45,161 bases of DNA from the NCBI GenBank assembly GCA_944322945.1, contig CALUQN010000021.1:1-45161 (forward strand), given 5' to 3'. The stretch is from Candidatus Gastranaerophilales bacterium (GTDB taxonomy: Bacteria; Cyanobacteriota; Vampirovibrionia; Gastranaerophilales; Gastranaerophilaceae). Shown here one piece after another: positions 1-8,608 of the stretch. Position numbers and translations under genes: made by a program. The notes beneath the pieces are model-generated. The model saw only the letters and a list, made by a program, of their open reading frames with translations, was not told the origin of the DNA and searched no databases. The first letter of the stretch is position 1, and every line of letters begins with the position of its first letter.

Positions 1-700
1 CGGTGGTTAGATCCCGAAATAAATTCGGGATGACATATTACTTTTTTGTCACCCTGAACTTGTTTGACTATTTTTTTCAAAATATATGATTTATGATTTT
101 GTGAAAAATGTCCGGTTTCCTGTAGGGGCTTGTCAACATGAAACATCTGCTTTCCGGTGGTAAGATCCCGAAATAAATTCGGGATGACATATTACTTTTT
201 TGTCACCCTGAACTTGTTTGACTATTTTTTTTAAAATATATGATTTATGATTTTGTGAAAAATGTCCGGTTTCCTGTAGGGGCTTGTCAACTTGAAACAT
301 CTGCTTTCCGGTGGTAAGATCCCGAAATAAATTCGGGATGACATATTACTTTTTGTCACCCTGAACTTGTTTCAGGGTCTTGTCACTATTCAAGTCCAGT
401 GTTGTTTTTCAGCAGGGTCTTTCCGGTGGTAAGATCCCGAAATAAATTCGGGATGACACATTAATTTTTTGTCACCCTGAACTTGTTTGACTACATTTTC
501 CAAAATCTATGATTTTGTGAAAAATGTCCGGTTTCCCGTAGGGGCTTATCAACTTGAAACATCTGCTTTCCGGTGGCAAGATCCCGAAATAAATTCGGGA
601 TGACATATTACTTTTTTTGTCACCCTGAACTTGTTTCAGGGTCTTGCCGGTGCTAAGCTTCCGAAACACGGAGGTCAATCCGATGTTCGGAATGACATTA
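1..700. repeat. Five tandem intergenic repeats with REP-like hairpins
   Basis: Five imperfect copies begin near 2, 156, 310, 425 and 572. Each opens with GGTGG, then a hairpin with arms ATCCCGAA and TTCGGGAT around ATAAA, then TGACA and a GTCACCCTGAACTTG segment. Copies 3 and 5 complete a second hairpin (CCCTGAA/TTCAGGG). Copies 1, 2 and 4 instead carry a longer AT-rich tail ending in AACATCTGCTTTCC. Copy lengths are about 154, 154, 115, 147 and 130 bp. The last copy runs into a third inverted pair (TTCCGAA ... TTCGGAA, about 659-692). I see no supported gene. The array may extend beyond the window start. Confidence 0.85.
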
Positions 701-793
701 TGCTTATCTTTTAATAATATTTGGTGGAAACATATATATAAATCCCTTTTTAATAGTATATATAACTTCAGGGAAATATGATATAATCATTAT

Positions 794-1858
794 ATGAGAA
801 TTTTACTAATAACTGATTTGTATCCTGTATCAGAAAAAGAGAGAACAACACCGCGGACACTTTTCAATTTTGTCAAAAGCTGGGAAGCCTCCGGACATGA
901 AGTTACTGTTATCAAGCCGAATTTTCTTTTGAATTCTTTTATACGCAAAAAACCGTTTTATAATACCGGCTGGTACGGCAATGTTTTTAATGTAAATTAT
1001 TTTACGCCGTTTATGTTCAATGTAGAAAACAAACTGCCGGAGTTGGAAACTGATTTGATAATAGCGCATATGCCGTCAGGGATTTTGTTTGCGGACAGAC
1101 TCGGAATCCCGTTTGTTGCAGGAGTTCATAATTCAGATATAGAAGTTTTGACAAAGCCTCAGTACAGTTTTTATTTTAAGGCAAGGCTGGAAAAAGCTCT
1201 TTACCATGCAGCGCTGATTGCCTGCCGTTCGTTTGTGCTAAAGGAAAAACTGCTGGAACTTTATCCGCATTTTAGTGACAAAACTTTTACAGCTCCGTCT
1301 GGGATTGACGCAGAGTTAATCCTGCCGGTGCGGGACAAAAAATTCGGAAAAACTCTGAAAGTTTTGACATGTGCAAACTTTAAAAAACGGAAAAATATTG
1401 ATAAACTTATTTATGCCTTAAAAGGTGAGAAAGGTTTTGAGCTGACTGTGATTGGAGATGGTCCGGGGCGCAGGCAGCTTGAAAAAATTGACGCCTCTGT
1501 AAAATTCACCGGCGCGCTTTCGCACGAGGAAGTTATGAAGAAAATGCGGGAGGCTGATGTGTTTGTCCTGCCAAGTGTCGGGGAAACTTTTGGCATGGTG
1601 TATCTGGAAGCAATGGCAGCCGGCTGTATCACAGTCGGGACAAAAGGCGACGGGATTGACGGGATTATTAAAGACGGCGAAAACGGTTTTTTGGTTTACC
1701 CGACAATTGAAGATATTAAGCAAACTCTGTTAAGCATTAAAAATTTGAGCGCAGATGAGCTGAAAGCTTTGCGCTGCAATAGTTTTAATACCATCTGTTC
1801 ATACACTTTAGAGGCTTGTGCGCAAGAATATCTGGATGCAATTTTTAAGTTTTTGTAA
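794..1858 (+). CDS. Glycosyltransferase family 4 (GT-B fold)
   Basis: A 354-residue protein that probably transfers a sugar from a nucleotide-sugar donor to a lipid- or polysaccharide-linked acceptor at the cytoplasmic membrane face. The N-terminal half starts MRILLITDLYP and holds the acceptor-domain Rossmann fold. The C-terminal half has the GT4 donor site: a GDGPGRR loop near residue 225 and the E-x7-E motif ETFGMVYLEAMA near residues 265-275, followed by GENGFLV. Length is normal for the family. A TATAAT hexamer ends about 5 bp before the ATG, so the transcript leader is short or the hexamer is chance; no clear Shine-Dalgarno is seen. It is followed by a 105-bp gap, so it is probably a single-gene unit. 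Donor and acceptor cannot be read from the sequence. Confidence 0.85.
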   Translation: MRILLITDLYPVSEKERTTPRTLFNFVKSWEASGHEVTVIKPNFLLNSFIRKKPFYNTGWYGNVFNVNYFTPFMFNVENKLPELETDLIIAHMPSGILFADRLGIPFVAGVHNSDIEVLTKPQYSFYFKARLEKALYHAALIACRSFVLKEKLLELYPHFSDKTFTAPSGIDAELILPVRDKKFGKTLKVLTCANFKKRKNIDKLIYALKGEKGFELTVIGDGPGRRQLEKIDASVKFTGALSHEEVMKKMREADVFVLPSVGETFGMVYLEAMAAGCITVGTKGDGIDGIIKDGENGFLVYPTIEDIKQTLLSIKNLSADELKALRCNSFNTICSYTLEACAQEYLDAIFKFL

Positions 1859-1963
1859 ACATTTGACAAAAGTTTTAACCATGTAAAGCATGTTTTTGGT
1901 AGACTAAGTTATGGTTGGTTTACCCGCTTTACAGCAAACCCCCCTGAAAGGAAATGAGGAATA

Positions 1964-3568
1964 TTGATGAAAAAAATTTTATTTGTATTGATGACTTTGA
2001 TTTTGAACATTCAGTCAGCAATGGCTTCAGGTGTTGATGCTTTTATGGACAAACATGTTGCGCCGGTATCGGATGCTGTTGCAAGATTGATTTTTTATCC
2101 GGTTAATATTTGTAACAACGAAGTTCCGTTGATTATTTTCTGGATATTAATTGCAGGTATATTTTTCACCATATATTACCGCGGGATATCCGTATGGGGG
2201 TTCAAGCATGCTGTTGATATGGTAGCCGCTCCTGCTCACAAGCATGGTGATGATTCCAACGGGGAAGTATCTTCTTTCCAGGCGCTGGCGACAGCTCTCT
2301 CAGGAACAATCGGTATCGGAAGTATTGCAGGTGTTGCAATTTCAATTTCAATCGGCGGACCGGGTGCTGCGTTTTGGATTTTTGCAGGCGCACTTTTGGG
2401 TATGTCTATCAAGTTTGTGGAGGCATCTCTTGCGGTTAAATACCGTCGTTTTAACCTTGACGGTTCGGTATCAGGCGGGCCGATGCACTATATTGCGCAC
2501 GGTTTGACCAGAAAAAAATTAAGATGGCTCGGTCAGCCGCTTTCGGTTATTTATGCAATCCTTTGTATCGGCGGCGGTATTACCGGCGGTAATATGATTC
2601 AAATCAACCAGACGGCACACCAGATTGTATTTATTACAGGAAAAGACCAGAGCCTTTTGCATGGCCATACTTGGATTATCGGCTTGATTGTAGCAATTCT
2701 TATCGGTATGGTTATCCTCGGCGGGATTAAGAGTATAGCAAAAGTTACAACGATTTTAACCCCGACAATGTGTATTATGTATATTGTTTCCGGTCTGATA
2801 GTTATCGGCGCTAACTTTTTGAATATTCCGCATGCTCTTGCTGTTATTTTCAAAGAAGCTTTTAACCCGACAGCAGTTGCAGGCGGCATTTTCGGAACAA
2901 TTATTATCGGATTGAGACGTTCTGTTCAGTGTAACGAAGCCGGTACAGGTGCTGCTGCTATTGTTTACGCGACCGCACAAACAAAGGAACCTGTGTCTCA
3001 AGGTTTTGTTGCTTTGATTGAAACTTTCCTAACAGGTGTTCTGTGTTTGTTTACTTCTTTTGCTATTATATTTTCCGGCGTTCTCGACCAGTATGAAGTC
3101 GGTAAAATCTCCGGTATAGAGCTCGCGTCTAATGCGTTCCAGTCAGTTATTCCGTTCTTCCCGTTAATCCTTTCAATCATTGCGGTTATGTTCGCACTTT
3201 CAACTTTGATTTCTTGGGCGTATTACGGACAGAAGGCGTGGACTTTCCTGTTTGGCGAAGGTAAAAAACGCGTGCTTGCTTTCAATCTGATTTACTGTTT
3301 ATTCATTATCGTGGGTTCTGCTATGAATGTTAAATCCGTAATTGATATAACTGATGCGATGATGATTGCGCTTTGTGTGCCGAATATTATCACTTTGTAT
3401 ATTCTGGCTCCGGAAATTAAAAAAGATTTGATTGATTACTGCCAGCGTCATAATGTTTGCCTTTCACTCAACAGAGACTGGAGATTGAAACCTGCTCCTG
3501 CAGCTGTGGAAGTGAATACTGCTGTAGTACAAGATGATGAGGATGATGAAATATGTCAGAGCAAATAA
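1964..3568 (+). CDS. AGCS-family alanine/glycine:cation symporter
   Basis: A 534-residue polytopic inner-membrane transporter of the AGCS (DagA/AlsT) family, which takes up alanine or glycine with Na+ or H+. Sequence hallmarks are about ten hydrophobic segments, the early ATALSGTIGIGSIAGVA block, the SGGPMHYI motif near residue 170 and the RSVQCNEAGTGAAAI block near residue 320. A good Shine-Dalgarno (AAAGGAAATGAGGA) precedes the ATG. The tail is acidic (QDDEDDE), and its final codons overlap the next gene by 16 nt, so the ACT-domain protein is likely translationally coupled and may sense the transported amino acid. The upstream leader (about 1910-1945) has an AAACC/GGTTT inverted pair but no riboswitch that I can recognise. 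Confidence 0.9.
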   Translation: MMKKILFVLMTLILNIQSAMASGVDAFMDKHVAPVSDAVARLIFYPVNICNNEVPLIIFWILIAGIFFTIYYRGISVWGFKHAVDMVAAPAHKHGDDSNGEVSSFQALATALSGTIGIGSIAGVAISISIGGPGAAFWIFAGALLGMSIKFVEASLAVKYRRFNLDGSVSGGPMHYIAHGLTRKKLRWLGQPLSVIYAILCIGGGITGGNMIQINQTAHQIVFITGKDQSLLHGHTWIIGLIVAILIGMVILGGIKSIAKVTTILTPTMCIMYIVSGLIVIGANFLNIPHALAVIFKEAFNPTAVAGGIFGTIIIGLRRSVQCNEAGTGAAAIVYATAQTKEPVSQGFVALIETFLTGVLCLFTSFAIIFSGVLDQYEVGKISGIELASNAFQSVIPFFPLILSIIAVMFALSTLISWAYYGQKAWTFLFGEGKKRVLAFNLIYCLFIIVGSAMNVKSVIDITDAMMIALCVPNIITLYILAPEIKKDLIDYCQRHNVCLSLNRDWRLKPAPAAVEVNTAVVQDDEDDEICQSK

Positions 3569-3828
3569 TTGTTACTGTTTCAGGTGTTGATAAAGTTGGT
3601 ATTGTAGCCAAAGTCACTACGGCTTTGGCTCAATATGAAGTTAATATAGAAGATATTAAACAAACATTAATGCAGGGACATTTTGTAATGTTCCTTTTAG
3701 GTAATATTGAAAAATCAAAATATTCGTTTAAAGAAATCAAAGACGCATTGACAGAGGTCGGTAAAGAACTCGGGATGGAAATCTGGGTTCAACGTAAAGA
3801 AATTTTCGATAATATGCACAATATTTAA
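3553..3828 (+). CDS. ACT-domain protein (UPF0237-like)
   Basis: A 91-residue single ACT-domain protein. It begins MSEQIIVTVSGVDKVGIVAK, with the typical V-x-G-x-D-x-x-G-I-V-A strand-loop-helix that binds amino acids at dimer interfaces, and ends with a KELGMEIWVQ strand. It matches the length of the UPF0237/GcvR-like stand-alone ACT proteins. It overlaps the end of the AGCS symporter gene by 16 nt, which suggests co-translation and a sensor role for the same amino acid; that link is inference. Downstream a TTGTAAA/TTTACAA inverted pair (3829-3854) may end the transcript, but no clear T-run follows it. Confidence 0.85.
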   Translation: MSEQIIVTVSGVDKVGIVAKVTTALAQYEVNIEDIKQTLMQGHFVMFLLGNIEKSKYSFKEIKDALTEVGKELGMEIWVQRKEIFDNMHNI

Positions 3829-3923
3829 TTGTAAAATTTAATTTTTCTTTACAATAATAGCAATAAAAAATTTTTTCTGTTTTCATGTAAATACTAAAAT
3901 TCAAAAATGTGAAAGGCATTTAT

Positions 3924-4139
3924 ATGATTAAATTTTCAAAACTTACCCCGGACAGATTTGAAACAATTAACCATGCAGCAAGACAGTCAAAAGAAACATT
4001 GCGCAGGGTTGCGCCGGAAACAACTCCGGATATTGTTGATTTGTCAAAATTCAATGCCGAGACAAACAATATCGGATTTTTCAAAAAACTGGTAAAGACT
4101 ATAAAAATTCTTTTCCGCACAAATTTCAGTAAAGATTAA
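3924..4139 (+). CDS. Small unknown protein, 71 aa
   Basis: I do not recognise this protein. The ATG at 3924 is preferred over the in-frame GTG at 3909 because AAAGG lies 7 bp before the ATG. The product begins MIKFSKLTPDRFETINHAAR, is charged through the middle, and ends in a basic amphipathic stretch (GFFKKLVKTIKILFRTNFSKD, split here as GFFKKLVKT then IKILFRTNFSKD) that could lie on a membrane. It stops 6 bp before the convergent stop of the UDP-glucose dehydrogenase gene. Confidence 0.6.
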   Translation: MIKFSKLTPDRFETINHAARQSKETLRRVAPETTPDIVDLSKFNAETNNIGFFKKLVKTIKILFRTNFSKD

Positions 4140-4145
4140 TCAATA

Positions 4146-5453
4146 TTAGAGCGTTTGCTCGCCAATGCAGATGTATTTGAATCCGCGTTGGAGCATACGG
4201 TGGGTTTCATATTGATTTCTGCCGTCGAAAATCAGCGGTGTTTTGAGAAGTTTTTTTATTCTGTCAAAATCAGGGCGTCTGAACTCGTTCCATTCAGTGA
4301 GCAAAAGCATTGCATCAGCGCCGTTCAGAGCTTCATAGGAATTTGGTGCATAAGTTATTCTGTCAGCGAAGATTTTTTTTGCAAGGTCAAAAGCTTTCGG
4401 ATCATAGGCTTGAATTTTTGCACCGCGTCTTAAAAGTTCATTGATAATTGTAATTGACGGCGCTTCTCTCATGTCGTTAGTTTTAGGTTTGAAAGCAAGC
4501 CCCCATACCCCGAAAGTTTTGCCGGTGATGTCATTGTTATACCAGTTGAGAATTTTTTCTACAAAGAGAAGACGTTGCTTTTTATTAACTTTATCAGTCG
4601 CTTCAAAAATATCATAGCCGCAGTCAAATTCTTTCGCGGTTCTGATTAGCGCCTGAACATCTTTCGGGAAACAGCTTCCGCCGTAACCTATCCCCGGGAA
4701 CAGAAACTGTGAGCCTATTCTTCTGTCAGAACTCATGCCTATTCTAACCATTTCTGCATTTGCGCCGACTTTTTCGCAGAGGTTAGCAATTTCATTTGCG
4801 TAGGAGATTTTTAGTGCCAAAAATGAGTTTGCTGCATACTTGCTCATTTCTGCAGATTTTACATCCATGATTATGACAGGATTGCCCGTTCTCAAAAACG
4901 GTGCATAAAGTTCCTGCATAATTTCCGTTGCACGTTGAGAATTTGATCCGATAATAACTCTGTCCGGACGCAAAAAATCGTCAACAGCCGCGCCCTGTTT
5001 TAAAAATTCCGGGTTAGAAACGACGTCAAAAGGCGCGTTTGTTTGGTTGCGGATAATCCCTGTAACTTTTTCCGCTGTGCCGACAGGTACTGTTGATTTG
5101 TCAACGATTACTTTGTAGCCGTTTAGTGATTTGCCGATTTCTTCCGCAACCTGATAAACATATTTCAAATCCGCTGCGCCGTCTTCACCCTGCGGGGTGC
5201 CTACAGCTATAAAACACACAAGGGAATTTTCTACTGCAGTCTTAATGTCATTGGAAAATGTAAGCCGTTTTTCCGAAACATTTGATTTTATCAATTCTTC
5301 CAAACCCGGTTCAAAAATCGGTACGATACCTTTTTTTAAGAGTTCAAGTTTTTGGAGATTATTATCGACACAGATGACCTGATTACCCATTTCAGCAAGA
5401 CAGGTGCCTGCAACCAGTCCTACATATCCTGTTCCGATGACGCATACTTTCAT
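4146..5453 (-). CDS. ugd: UDP-glucose 6-dehydrogenase
   Basis: A 435-residue enzyme that oxidises UDP-glucose to UDP-glucuronate with two NAD+. The N-terminus holds the dinucleotide-binding motif (VIGTGYVGLVAG, residues 5-16). The catalytic cysteine is in GIGYGGSCFPKDV near residue 260. The central and C-terminal UDP-binding domains are complete, with FGVWGLAFKPKTNDMREAPS and the late FDGRN strand. Length is typical. It is the last gene of a three-gene minus-strand operon, 24 bp after the UDP-glucuronate decarboxylase, so its product is that enzyme's substrate. The operon would supply UDP-glucuronate and UDP-xylose for surface polysaccharide. Confidence 0.95.
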   Translation of the reverse strand: MKVCVIGTGYVGLVAGTCLAEMGNQVICVDNNLQKLELLKKGIVPIFEPGLEELIKSNVSEKRLTFSNDIKTAVENSLVCFIAVGTPQGEDGAADLKYVYQVAEEIGKSLNGYKVIVDKSTVPVGTAEKVTGIIRNQTNAPFDVVSNPEFLKQGAAVDDFLRPDRVIIGSNSQRATEIMQELYAPFLRTGNPVIIMDVKSAEMSKYAANSFLALKISYANEIANLCEKVGANAEMVRIGMSSDRRIGSQFLFPGIGYGGSCFPKDVQALIRTAKEFDCGYDIFEATDKVNKKQRLLFVEKILNWYNNDITGKTFGVWGLAFKPKTNDMREAPSITIINELLRRGAKIQAYDPKAFDLAKKIFADRITYAPNSYEALNGADAMLLLTEWNEFRRPDFDRIKKLLKTPLIFDGRNQYETHRMLQRGFKYICIGEQTL

Positions 5454-5477
5454 ACTTTTTCCTTTTTAATTCCTCTT

Positions 5478-6410
5478 TTATATTTTTGTTCTGAAATAAT
5501 CAATTGTTTTTTGCAGCCCAGTTTCGATATCAGTTACAGGCTCCCAGTTTAATTCTTTTTGTGCAAGAGTTATATCGGGTTTTCTCTGAACCGGGTCGTC
5601 CTGCGGAAGCGGTTTGTAGACGATTTTTGAACTTGAGCCGGTCATTTTGATTATAAGCTTTGCAAAATCAAGAATTGAGCGCTCGCTCGGATTTCCGAGA
5701 TTTACAGGGCCGATAAACTTTTGCGGATTGTTCATCATTTTTATCATTCCGTCAACAAGGTCGTCAACGTAGCAGAATGAACGGGTCTGGCTCCCGTCGC
5801 CATAAATAGTTATGACCTCGTTTTTTAATGCTTGAAGAATGAAATTTGAAACAACTCTGCCGTCATTTTCCGCCATATTTGGTCCGTAGGTGTTGAAGAT
5901 ACGGATAATCCTGATATCAACATTATTTTGTCTGTGATAATCCATCATAAGAGTTTCAGCACAGCGTTTCCCTTCATCGTAGCAGCTTCTGACGCCTATG
6001 GGGTTGACATTTCCCCAGTAGGATTCTGTTTGCGGGTGGACTTTCGGGTCGCCGTAAACTTCCGACGTTGATGCTTGAAGAATTGTAGCTTTGCAGCGCT
6101 TTGCAGCTCCAAGCATGTTCATTGTACCGAGGACTGAGGTTTTTATGGTTTTTATCGGATTATATTGATAATGCGGCGGGCTGGCAGGGCAGGCTAAATT
6201 ATATATCTGGTCTACTTCCGCAAAGTATTCCTTTGTTATGTCGTGGCGTACGAGCTCAAAGTTTTTCAGCCCCAAAAGTTCACGAATATTATCTTTAGAA
6301 CCGGTGAAAAAATTATCCAGACAAATTACGTCGTTGTTTTCTTCAACAAGTCTTTTTGCCAGGTGGCTTCCGATAAATCCTGCGCCGCCAGTGATTAATA
6401 TTCGTTTCAT
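5478..6410 (-). CDS. UDP-glucuronate decarboxylase (UDP-xylose synthase)
   Basis: A 310-residue extended SDR enzyme. It has [10 protein letters not shown] (NAD-binding GxxGxxG) at the N-terminus, the [10 protein letters not shown] serine/threonine strand near residue 115, YDEGKRCAE (catalytic YxxxK) near residue 143 and [10 protein letters not shown] near residue 170. The combination with [10 protein letters not shown] and the soluble 310-residue length is typical of UXS enzymes, which convert UDP-glucuronate to UDP-xylose. GAGG lies just ahead of the ATG. It follows the methyltransferase by 10 bp and precedes ugd by 24 bp, which supports the pathway assignment. A dTDP-glucose dehydratase is less likely given the ASPPHYQ segment and the adjacent ugd. 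Confidence 0.92.
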   Translation of the reverse strand: MKRILITGGAGFIGSHLAKRLVEENNDVICLDNFFTGSKDNIRELLGLKNFELVRHDITKEYFAEVDQIYNLACPASPPHYQYNPIKTIKTSVLGTMNMLGAAKRCKATILQASTSEVYGDPKVHPQTESYWGNVNPIGVRSCYDEGKRCAETLMMDYHRQNNVDIRIIRIFNTYGPNMAENDGRVVSNFILQALKNEVITIYGDGSQTRSFCYVDDLVDGMIKMMNNPQKFIGPVNLGNPSERSILDFAKLIIKMTGSSSKIVYKPLPQDDPVQRKPDITLAQKELNWEPVTDIETGLQKTIDYFRTKI

Positions 6411-6420
6411 TATTACCTCG

Positions 6421-7326
6421 TCAGCTTATTCGTCTTTTTTTTATTATACACGAATTGAGAAATATTAAAAAATTATGTCGTTTTATTAAATCAATTTTAT
6501 GTTTAGAATCGCGGTAGGTTTCTTTGTAGAGAAAAGATTTTTTTATGTCAGCATTGCTGCAGTCAAAAATTTCTTTGTTGATTTCAAAGACTTCGTTAGT
6601 TGTTAAATCGCTTTTTTGGACTTTGATTATATATTGTTTGACAAAGCTGTGCGGGTTGGAAAATATGTAATTTATAATATTTTGGGGTAGCCTGGAGTAG
6701 GTTTTTGTGTTTTTGATACCTGCGAGGTTCTGGAAAGTAAACTTGAGGTTTTCAATTCTCAGGTTAATGTCGGACAAAAACGATGGCAGATTTTTGCAGG
6801 TAAAAATTTTGACAGGCTGCATTCCCGTAAAATCGTTTTCTCTTGTGCAGATACAATCGTTATTAAGCAAATCAGCTTTCAAGCTGGCGTGTGCAAAATT
6901 CGGAACGGAAATTAAAATAAAACCGTCATCTTTGAGTAATTTTTTTAATTTTCCCAGAACAAGCTGTGGTTTTTTAAGCTGTTGAAGGGTATCCCCTATT
7001 ATAATGCAGTCAAATGTGTCGTTATAGTCGTCAAGCATTTTGCCGTAATTTTCATCGAGATTAATATTAAAAACTTCTTCATAAGAGCCGGAATTGCGTG
7101 CGGCGGCTATGTGGCGGATACTGTTATCTATTCCGTAGACTTTGCAGGATTTCATCTTGTCCAGAGCAATCCCCATTTCGCCGGAGGCGCAGCCTACATC
7201 CAAAACAGTAGAGAGATTTTTAACCAGAGTGAAAAGGATTGTCTGCGAATTATTTTTTGCTGACATGTCAATCGGGCAGCGGAATTTTTTGCGAGATTTT
7301 TTGTTTACAGTTAACAGATTTTGCAT
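6421..7326 (-). CDS. SAM-dependent methyltransferase (class I)
   Basis: A 301-residue protein. The start is set at the ATG ending at 7326 ([15 protein letters not shown]) because AAAGGAG lies 7 bp upstream; a longer in-frame start at 7395 lacks a ribosome site. The Rossmann methyltransferase core shows motif [12 protein letters not shown], an acidic strand end VYGIDNS, and the motif IV region [13 protein letters not shown], followed by [12 protein letters not shown]. The C-terminal ~110 residues are unlike the core and probably bind substrate. It is first in an operon with UDP-glucuronate decarboxylase and ugd, so methylation of a sugar or glycan is plausible, but the substrate cannot be read. 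Confidence 0.8.
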   Translation of the reverse strand: MQNLLTVNKKSRKKFRCPIDMSAKNNSQTILFTLVKNLSTVLDVGCASGEMGIALDKMKSCKVYGIDNSIRHIAAARNSGSYEEVFNINLDENYGKMLDDYNDTFDCIIIGDTLQQLKKPQLVLGKLKKLLKDDGFILISVPNFAHASLKADLLNNDCICTRENDFTGMQPVKIFTCKNLPSFLSDINLRIENLKFTFQNLAGIKNTKTYSRLPQNIINYIFSNPHSFVKQYIIKVQKSDLTTNEVFEINKEIFDCSNADIKKSFLYKETYRDSKHKIDLIKRHNFLIFLNSCIIKKRRIS

Positions 7327-7514
7327 GAGGTTTGCTCCTTTGGTTGTGTACTTTTTAAAGCGTAGCACAGGAAGTTTCCCCGGTGTATATTCCATCCGGG
7401 TAGTATTTTTTTGAAAACATATTATACAGGTGGTTAAGTTAAGTAACGATTTTGGGATTTAATAACAAAAAAAAGAATTTTCAGGTTTTAATGAGAACAG
7501 GTAAGGGAAAACTT

Positions 7515-7901
7515 ATGAAAAAAAATTTTGCAGTAGTTTTAATGTGTATGTTAGTTTTGCCGGCAAGTTTGGCGTCACAGGTATATGGCGCGAACGTCAG
7601 AGGCGGAACAATCAGTGTAAGACCGGCATATACTCCTGGGTTTGGTGTAAATATTCCAAAGCAGACCATTATTGGTACAACAAAAATGTATAAACGCCCG
7701 ATAGGCGGGATTTATCCGGTATACGGCGGTGTCTATTACAGCGGGGTAAGGTATTCAAGCAGACGCAACCGTGTTGCGACTTATGATGAAATAAAACCGC
7801 AGCAAGTTGTCGTACGAGAAGTCTACAAAACTCCGCCAATTACTTCCTGCAACGGATTGGCATATTATGACAAAGAGGGTAATATCATCAGATGCCGTTA
7901 G
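7515..7901 (+). CDS. Secreted small protein, unknown function
   Basis: A 128-residue protein. The ATG at 7515 is chosen because GGTAAGGG lies upstream and because a clean signal peptide starts there (MKKNFAVVLMCMLVLPASLA, cleavage likely after VYGA). The mature part is rich in Gly, Tyr, Arg and Pro (GGIYPVYGGVYYSGVRYSS), which suggests a low-complexity surface or periplasmic protein. It ends with a short segment holding two cysteines (TSCNGLAYYDKEGNIIRCR), a possible disulfide. I do not recognise the family. It is transcribed divergently from the methyltransferase operon, with about 190 bp between starts. Confidence 0.65.
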   Translation: MKKNFAVVLMCMLVLPASLASQVYGANVRGGTISVRPAYTPGFGVNIPKQTIIGTTKMYKRPIGGIYPVYGGVYYSGVRYSSRRNRVATYDEIKPQQVVVREVYKTPPITSCNGLAYYDKEGNIIRCR

Positions 7902-8033
7902 AAATCTGCATGGTATATTAAATATAACATGAGGTTTGATGACAAATAACAGAGCATGAACAGAATGAAGGTTATGGAGCTTGCAGTGTGGACTTCCCGT
8001 CCAATTTACTTTAAAATACAATTAATTTATTTT

Positions 8034-8061
8034 TTGACTTTCATTTTATAATCATTATATT
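8034..8061 (+). promoter_or_regulatory. Possible sigma70-type promoter ahead of fliE
   Basis: TTGACT (8034-8039) and TATATT (8056-8061) are separated by 16 bp within the otherwise featureless 292-bp gap 7902-8193. It would give a ~125-nt leader to fliE. The region is AT-rich, so a chance match is possible. I saw no obvious sigma28-type box. Nothing else is evident in the gap. Confidence 0.35.
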
Positions 8062-8193
8062 CATGGTGTTTCTATCAATTATTTGTAGTAAATCTCTGTT
8101 TTTTCTAATGAATTTAGATGATTTATGACATAGTTACTGCATAAATTTAATAAAATTCCGTTAGAATAAATAGAAGAAAGGCAGGTAGTCACT

Positions 8194-8538
8194 ATGTTCT
8201 ATAACGGATTTTATCCTCATTATGATTTGGCAGGTCGTATCCAGCACACAAAACTTGATACAGGTGTCGGGGATATGCCGTCAGCCCGTATGAGCCGGGT
8301 AGAAAGACCAGAGACACAGGATTTCAAACAAGTGTTGTCAGGTCTTGTAGAAAATTTTAATACTGAGCTTAATGCGCCTGATAACCTTTTGAAAGACGCA
8401 ATGTCCGGTTCCATGAATGTTGATATCCATGACGTTATGACAGCGATGGCAAAATCAGAAATCAGTGTTAACGTTGCAACTCAAATTACCGGAAAAGTCA
8501 TTCAAGCGTATGACAAAGTTATGCAAATTCAGGTGTAG
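8194..8538 (+). CDS. fliE: Flagellar hook-basal body protein FliE
   Basis: A 114-residue FliE, the adaptor between the MS ring and the proximal rod, exported early by the flagellar type III apparatus. The C-terminal half is diagnostic: DVHD-like DIHDVMTAMAKSEISVNVA, then a VIQAYDKVMQIQV tail matching the family's (V/I)-x-AY-x-x-(I/V)-M-x-MQV ending. The N-terminal ~45 residues are unrelated and disordered-looking. GAAAGG and AGG lie before the ATG. It is the first gene of the fliE-fliF-X-fliH-flhA set. In a non-flagellar system the equivalent would be the inner-rod protein SctI, but the motif fits FliE better. Confidence 0.88.
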   Translation: MFYNGFYPHYDLAGRIQHTKLDTGVGDMPSARMSRVERPETQDFKQVLSGLVENFNTELNAPDNLLKDAMSGSMNVDIHDVMTAMAKSEISVNVATQITGKVIQAYDKVMQIQV

Positions 8539-8608
8539 AATAGTTAATAAATAATAAAATAATAATATTTAAAACCAAAACTAATTGTGGGAGCGAGTCA
8601 ACTGTAAA

